DNA of 64,000 nucleotides from Streptomyces glaucescens. Its GTDB lineage: Bacteria > Actinomycetota > Actinomycetes > Streptomycetales > Streptomycetaceae. The translations under genes were made by a program, and so were the position numbers. The notes beneath the pieces are model-generated. The model ran no database searches. It was given only the letters and a program-made list of their open reading frames with translations, and was not told where the DNA came from. This document shows positions 62,601 through 64,000 of this stretch, piece after piece; positions within the stretch are counted from its first letter, which is position 1, and the number at the start of each line of letters is the position of its first letter. The DNA lies in contig NZ_CP009438.1 in assembly GCF_000761215.1 (NCBI RefSeq), positions 2,313,501-2,377,500 on the forward strand. Direction: 5' to 3'.

Positions 62601-63332
62601 GATCCCGCGAAAACCTGGGGTCCCGAATTCCGCGATAGCCGGATCGGCGGCCAGATCGAGGACGAAGTCCACGATGAATTCAGGTGTCCGAATGAGCGCG
62701 TAGGCTCTTCTCGATGCCTCGCTGATGTCCTGATACAAGTCCCCGAGGAAGCCCGTATCGAGTTCCGGGTGAGTGAAGTCGATGCGAAGGGACCCGTCTT
62801 CGTCTCTCCGCCTCCAGAACGCCATCAACGCGGCCGCGGCCTGCGGGGATGGTGACAGCTCCCACAGGGGATTGCGCGTCCTGTCGAAGATGCGGGCCAT
62901 CGCCACGTGCGACCGCGCCAGGTGCGTGAACGCCTGTGCCAGCCAGTCTCGGGCGTTGCTCCCCGAAGGACCGGCACGATGGCTCTGCTGTCGCTCCTCC
63001 GCTTTCGTCAGCTGACGCCCCGGCCCCGCGATGAAGGGCTGGTCGATGAGTCCGTTGTCCTCGCAGAAGCGTACGAACACCGTGCCCAGCACCCACGCCA
63101 CCGCTGCCTGGGTGATGTGCTCGTCCCGCCAGGCACCGTACGTTGCGCCTGTGCGACCGGATGCTCGCGCATGGTCGTACATGACCCGCAGCCGGTCGCG
63201 GTACCTGTCGACATCGTCGCTGCGCTCGCGGAGGTCGGCCTCGAGCGCCCGAACCTGTTTGCGCAGACCTGCAAGGAGCGCAGCCCTGTCCAGCGAGGGC
63301 GTCCCCGTATCAGCTCCGTCAGTCGGAGGCAC
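59688..63332 (-). CDS. pglX: BREX-2 type PglX adenine-specific DNA methyltransferase, variant catalytic motif
   Basis: A 1214-aa protein, the length of Streptomyces PglX. The AdoMet motif DPACGSGTF is intact at 245-253. The catalytic motif, normally NPPY, reads EPPY at 381-384 (codon GAG at 62192-62190). The C-terminal region carries the BREX-2 features LRYKESGLRKRAQWEQVWQL, VPPKYSAADFRSSSYWLLRG and RERFISYPG. In BREX/Pgl, PglX methylates host DNA so that PglW, PglY and PglZ restrict unmodified phage. None of those genes is visible here; upstream is a divergent ATPase. GGAGAGG precedes the GTG start. The frame is unbroken, so it is probably expressed, but methyl-transfer is doubtful. Confidence 0.9.
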   Translation of the reverse strand: MPPTDGADTGTPSLDRAALLAGLRKQVRALEADLRERSDDVDRYRDRLRVMYDHARASGRTGATYGAWRDEHITQAAVAWVLGTVFVRFCEDNGLIDQPFIAGPGRQLTKAEERQQSHRAGPSGSNARDWLAQAFTHLARSHVAMARIFDRTRNPLWELSPSPQAAAALMAFWRRRDEDGSLRIDFTHPELDTGFLGDLYQDISEASRRAYALIRTPEFIVDFVLDLAADPAIAEFGTPGFRGIDPACGSGTFLLGLFERLLGAWRAKEPGTPDHELIGRALDSVHGCDVNPFAVSITRFRILMAAARASGCRALTQLPGHVINVAVGDALLDGRTAPGGASLMLLAEGEEDGAGQVNDVNEFSETCDLLGRNSYHVVISEPPYISVPDKAKSAMYREAYDVASGTFPLSILFTQRMFQLAVRKTERTPGGYVGQYTSSSFTQRGFGEKLIDKFFPSVALTHVIDTSGVYAPGHGTPTLILVGRNDPTMRDTRVRSVLGVHGEPTLPTDPAEGIVWKSIVDQIDQPGSTSEWVSVQDEPQRRFSRFPWAMTGGGGAELMDLLSRAPRTLSDVLAGRVGGGVDLGQTAVFALGRPWFAQHPDSAGLARAMVTGETVRDWRAGVAADVLAPYDEDGSPLPLDLNASWGRHLWTMRQILRAASGARGTSRDGAGPWWTWRSWSREARREPVIAFASVATHNHFVLENDGRVLNRTAPVLRLAPTAAKDEYIALLGVLNSSTVCFWLKQTGSSIGAAGPGTSPPGEEWAQAYRFPAASLARLPLPSSAPFIRAGELHGLAQRLDAHEPSAVCAREHRSVRDALDAARAANEEMSGQMIALQEELDWEVYGSYGLLSDDDRARLTTRPDVAPPPLRPGERAFEIVLARKIAAGEASDSWYVKNSWFERHNATPITEIPQHWPTAYKKAVRARIDAIKSHLVIAAVERPEYKRRWSSEPWERREERALRTWLLDRCEDERLWFENRGGVRHPRPRTIDQLARILGADAAVLAVAAVYAADHLGRREATLHDVLAAILADACVPYASALRYKESGLRKRAQWEQVWQLQRSEDRTGEALGIPVPPKYSAADFRSSSYWLLRGSLDIPRERFISYPGVVAEGDNLLVGWSGWSDTERVRVLLDLIGMLQQARRNVREMTPLLAGVQELIPWVRQWEDRTESGPDVDQVNSYQRELERLCSAYGLSMHDLTAWRPPKVTAKNK

Positions 63333-63563
63333 AGCGGCGACCTCTCCTCCATACGTCGTCGACGTCCACGATCCACTGTCTCGTCGGATACATCCTGCCA
63401 GCTCCCCGACCGACGCCCGGGTTCCGGCACCGGCCACCCACCGGATGCGCGCGGCCGGTCGTGGCCTGACGCCCTATCATTCCTGTGCGCACTGACCCTG
63501 GAGGCAGCCGAACACCGCTGTGGGTTCGAGAGGCGCACCTGGGTCGGACCATCGAGGGGACAC

Positions 63564-64000
63564 ATGCTGACACGGCTCGAAGTCAGTGGATTCAAGAACC
63601 TTCTGGATCTCAGGGTCGAGTTCGGTCCCTTCACGTGCATCGCAGGAGAGAACGGCACGGGGAAGTCGAATGTCTTCGATGCAATCCAGTTCCTGAGTCT
63701 GCTCGCCGATCTCTCCATGATCGAGGCGGCCCAGGCCGTCCGCGGAACCCATGGTGCGCTGCACGGCGACGCACGCGATCTGTTCTGGAACGGTTATGCA
63801 GACGGTGAACACCTGATGACGTTCGCTGCGGAGATGATCGTCCCGGGTGAAGTGGAGGACGACTTCGGCAGGCTGGCCGAGCCGACGTCCACGTTCCTCC
63901 GCTATGAGCTCCACCTGGGATACCAGCCGCCGCAGCGTGGTGAGCGAGGTGGCAGGCTGACACTGCGGTACGAGGACCTCAGTCGGATCAGGCCCGGCGA
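63564..64000 (+). CDS. AAA-family ATPase (RecF/OLD-like N-terminus), 3' end outside window
   Basis: At least 145 residues. Begins MLTRLEVSGFKNLLDLRVEF with Walker A GENGTGKS at 28-35, followed by NVFDAIQFLSLLADLS, the standard opening of SMC/RecF-type ABC ATPases such as OLD nucleases and predicted defence ATPases. The catalytic or effector part lies beyond the window, so no subtype can be given. GAGGGG stands before the ATG. It is divergent from pglX with a 231-bp spacer that may contain promoters for both. Confidence 0.85.
   Translation, partial: MLTRLEVSGFKNLLDLRVEFGPFTCIAGENGTGKSNVFDAIQFLSLLADLSMIEAAQAVRGTHGALHGDARDLFWNGYADGEHLMTFAAEMIVPGEVEDDFGRLAEPTSTFLRYELHLGYQPPQRGERGGRLTLRYEDLSRIRPG

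Overview
The window is chromosomal DNA of a high-GC actinomycete, almost certainly a Streptomyces. Nearly every codon ends in G or C, GTG starts and 4-bp ATGA/GTGA gene overlaps are common, and many genes look leaderless, with a -10-like hexamer 6-10 nt before the start codon. The gene set also fits: glnE, a polyamine-type glutamine synthetase (glnA2), two-domain nadE, panB, map, a large SARP regulator and DUF6243. No rRNA, tRNA or CRISPR array was found.

From 0 to 42 kb the layout is ordinary Streptomyces core. It starts with the sensor end of a LacI-type regulator, a PAP2 membrane phosphatase, and a divergent LysR/EamA pair. Nitrogen genes follow (glnE, a VOC protein, glnA2), then a coupled DUF3105/DUF305 pair, nadE, an MFS pump, an exonuclease-endonuclease-phosphatase protein, and a TetR regulator next to a 14-TM exporter that has a clear palindromic operator. 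After that come panB and a DrrAB-like ABC exporter preceded by four phased heptamers, with a 1083-aa SARP regulator facing it. The core ends with an M50 protease, npdG, MFS proteins, map, a PhzF-like protein, a lipoprotein, a prim-pol protein, a second TetR, an Rsm22-like protein, a serine hydrolase/Bcr pump pair, an oxidoreductase, phoD, an SDR and DoxX.

From 42.3 to 52.2 kb, after a small palindromic mobile element, lies the most system-like block: five minus-strand genes reading trypsin-like protease, PknG-like kinase, VWA protein, four-TM sensor protein, membrane-anchored solute-binding protein. The last four are joined by 4-bp overlaps. The kinase, sensor and binding protein match the architecture of the actinobacterial pknG-glnX-glnH amino-acid-sensing operon, but the binding protein looks like a different family and two extra proteins have been added. 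I read it as an expanded ligand-sensing kinase system.

From 52.2 to 64 kb is an accessory, defence-type region with less extreme codon use and decaying genes. It holds a frameshifted remnant, an orphan MazF/PemK toxin, a 538-aa protein of unknown family, a wrecked type I restriction gene (hsdR), and an IS630 element with a broken transposase. It then has a full-length BREX-2 type PglX whose catalytic NPPY motif reads EPPY, and a divergent AAA ATPase cut by the window end. No pglW, pglY or pglZ is visible, so PglX appears to be an orphan here.
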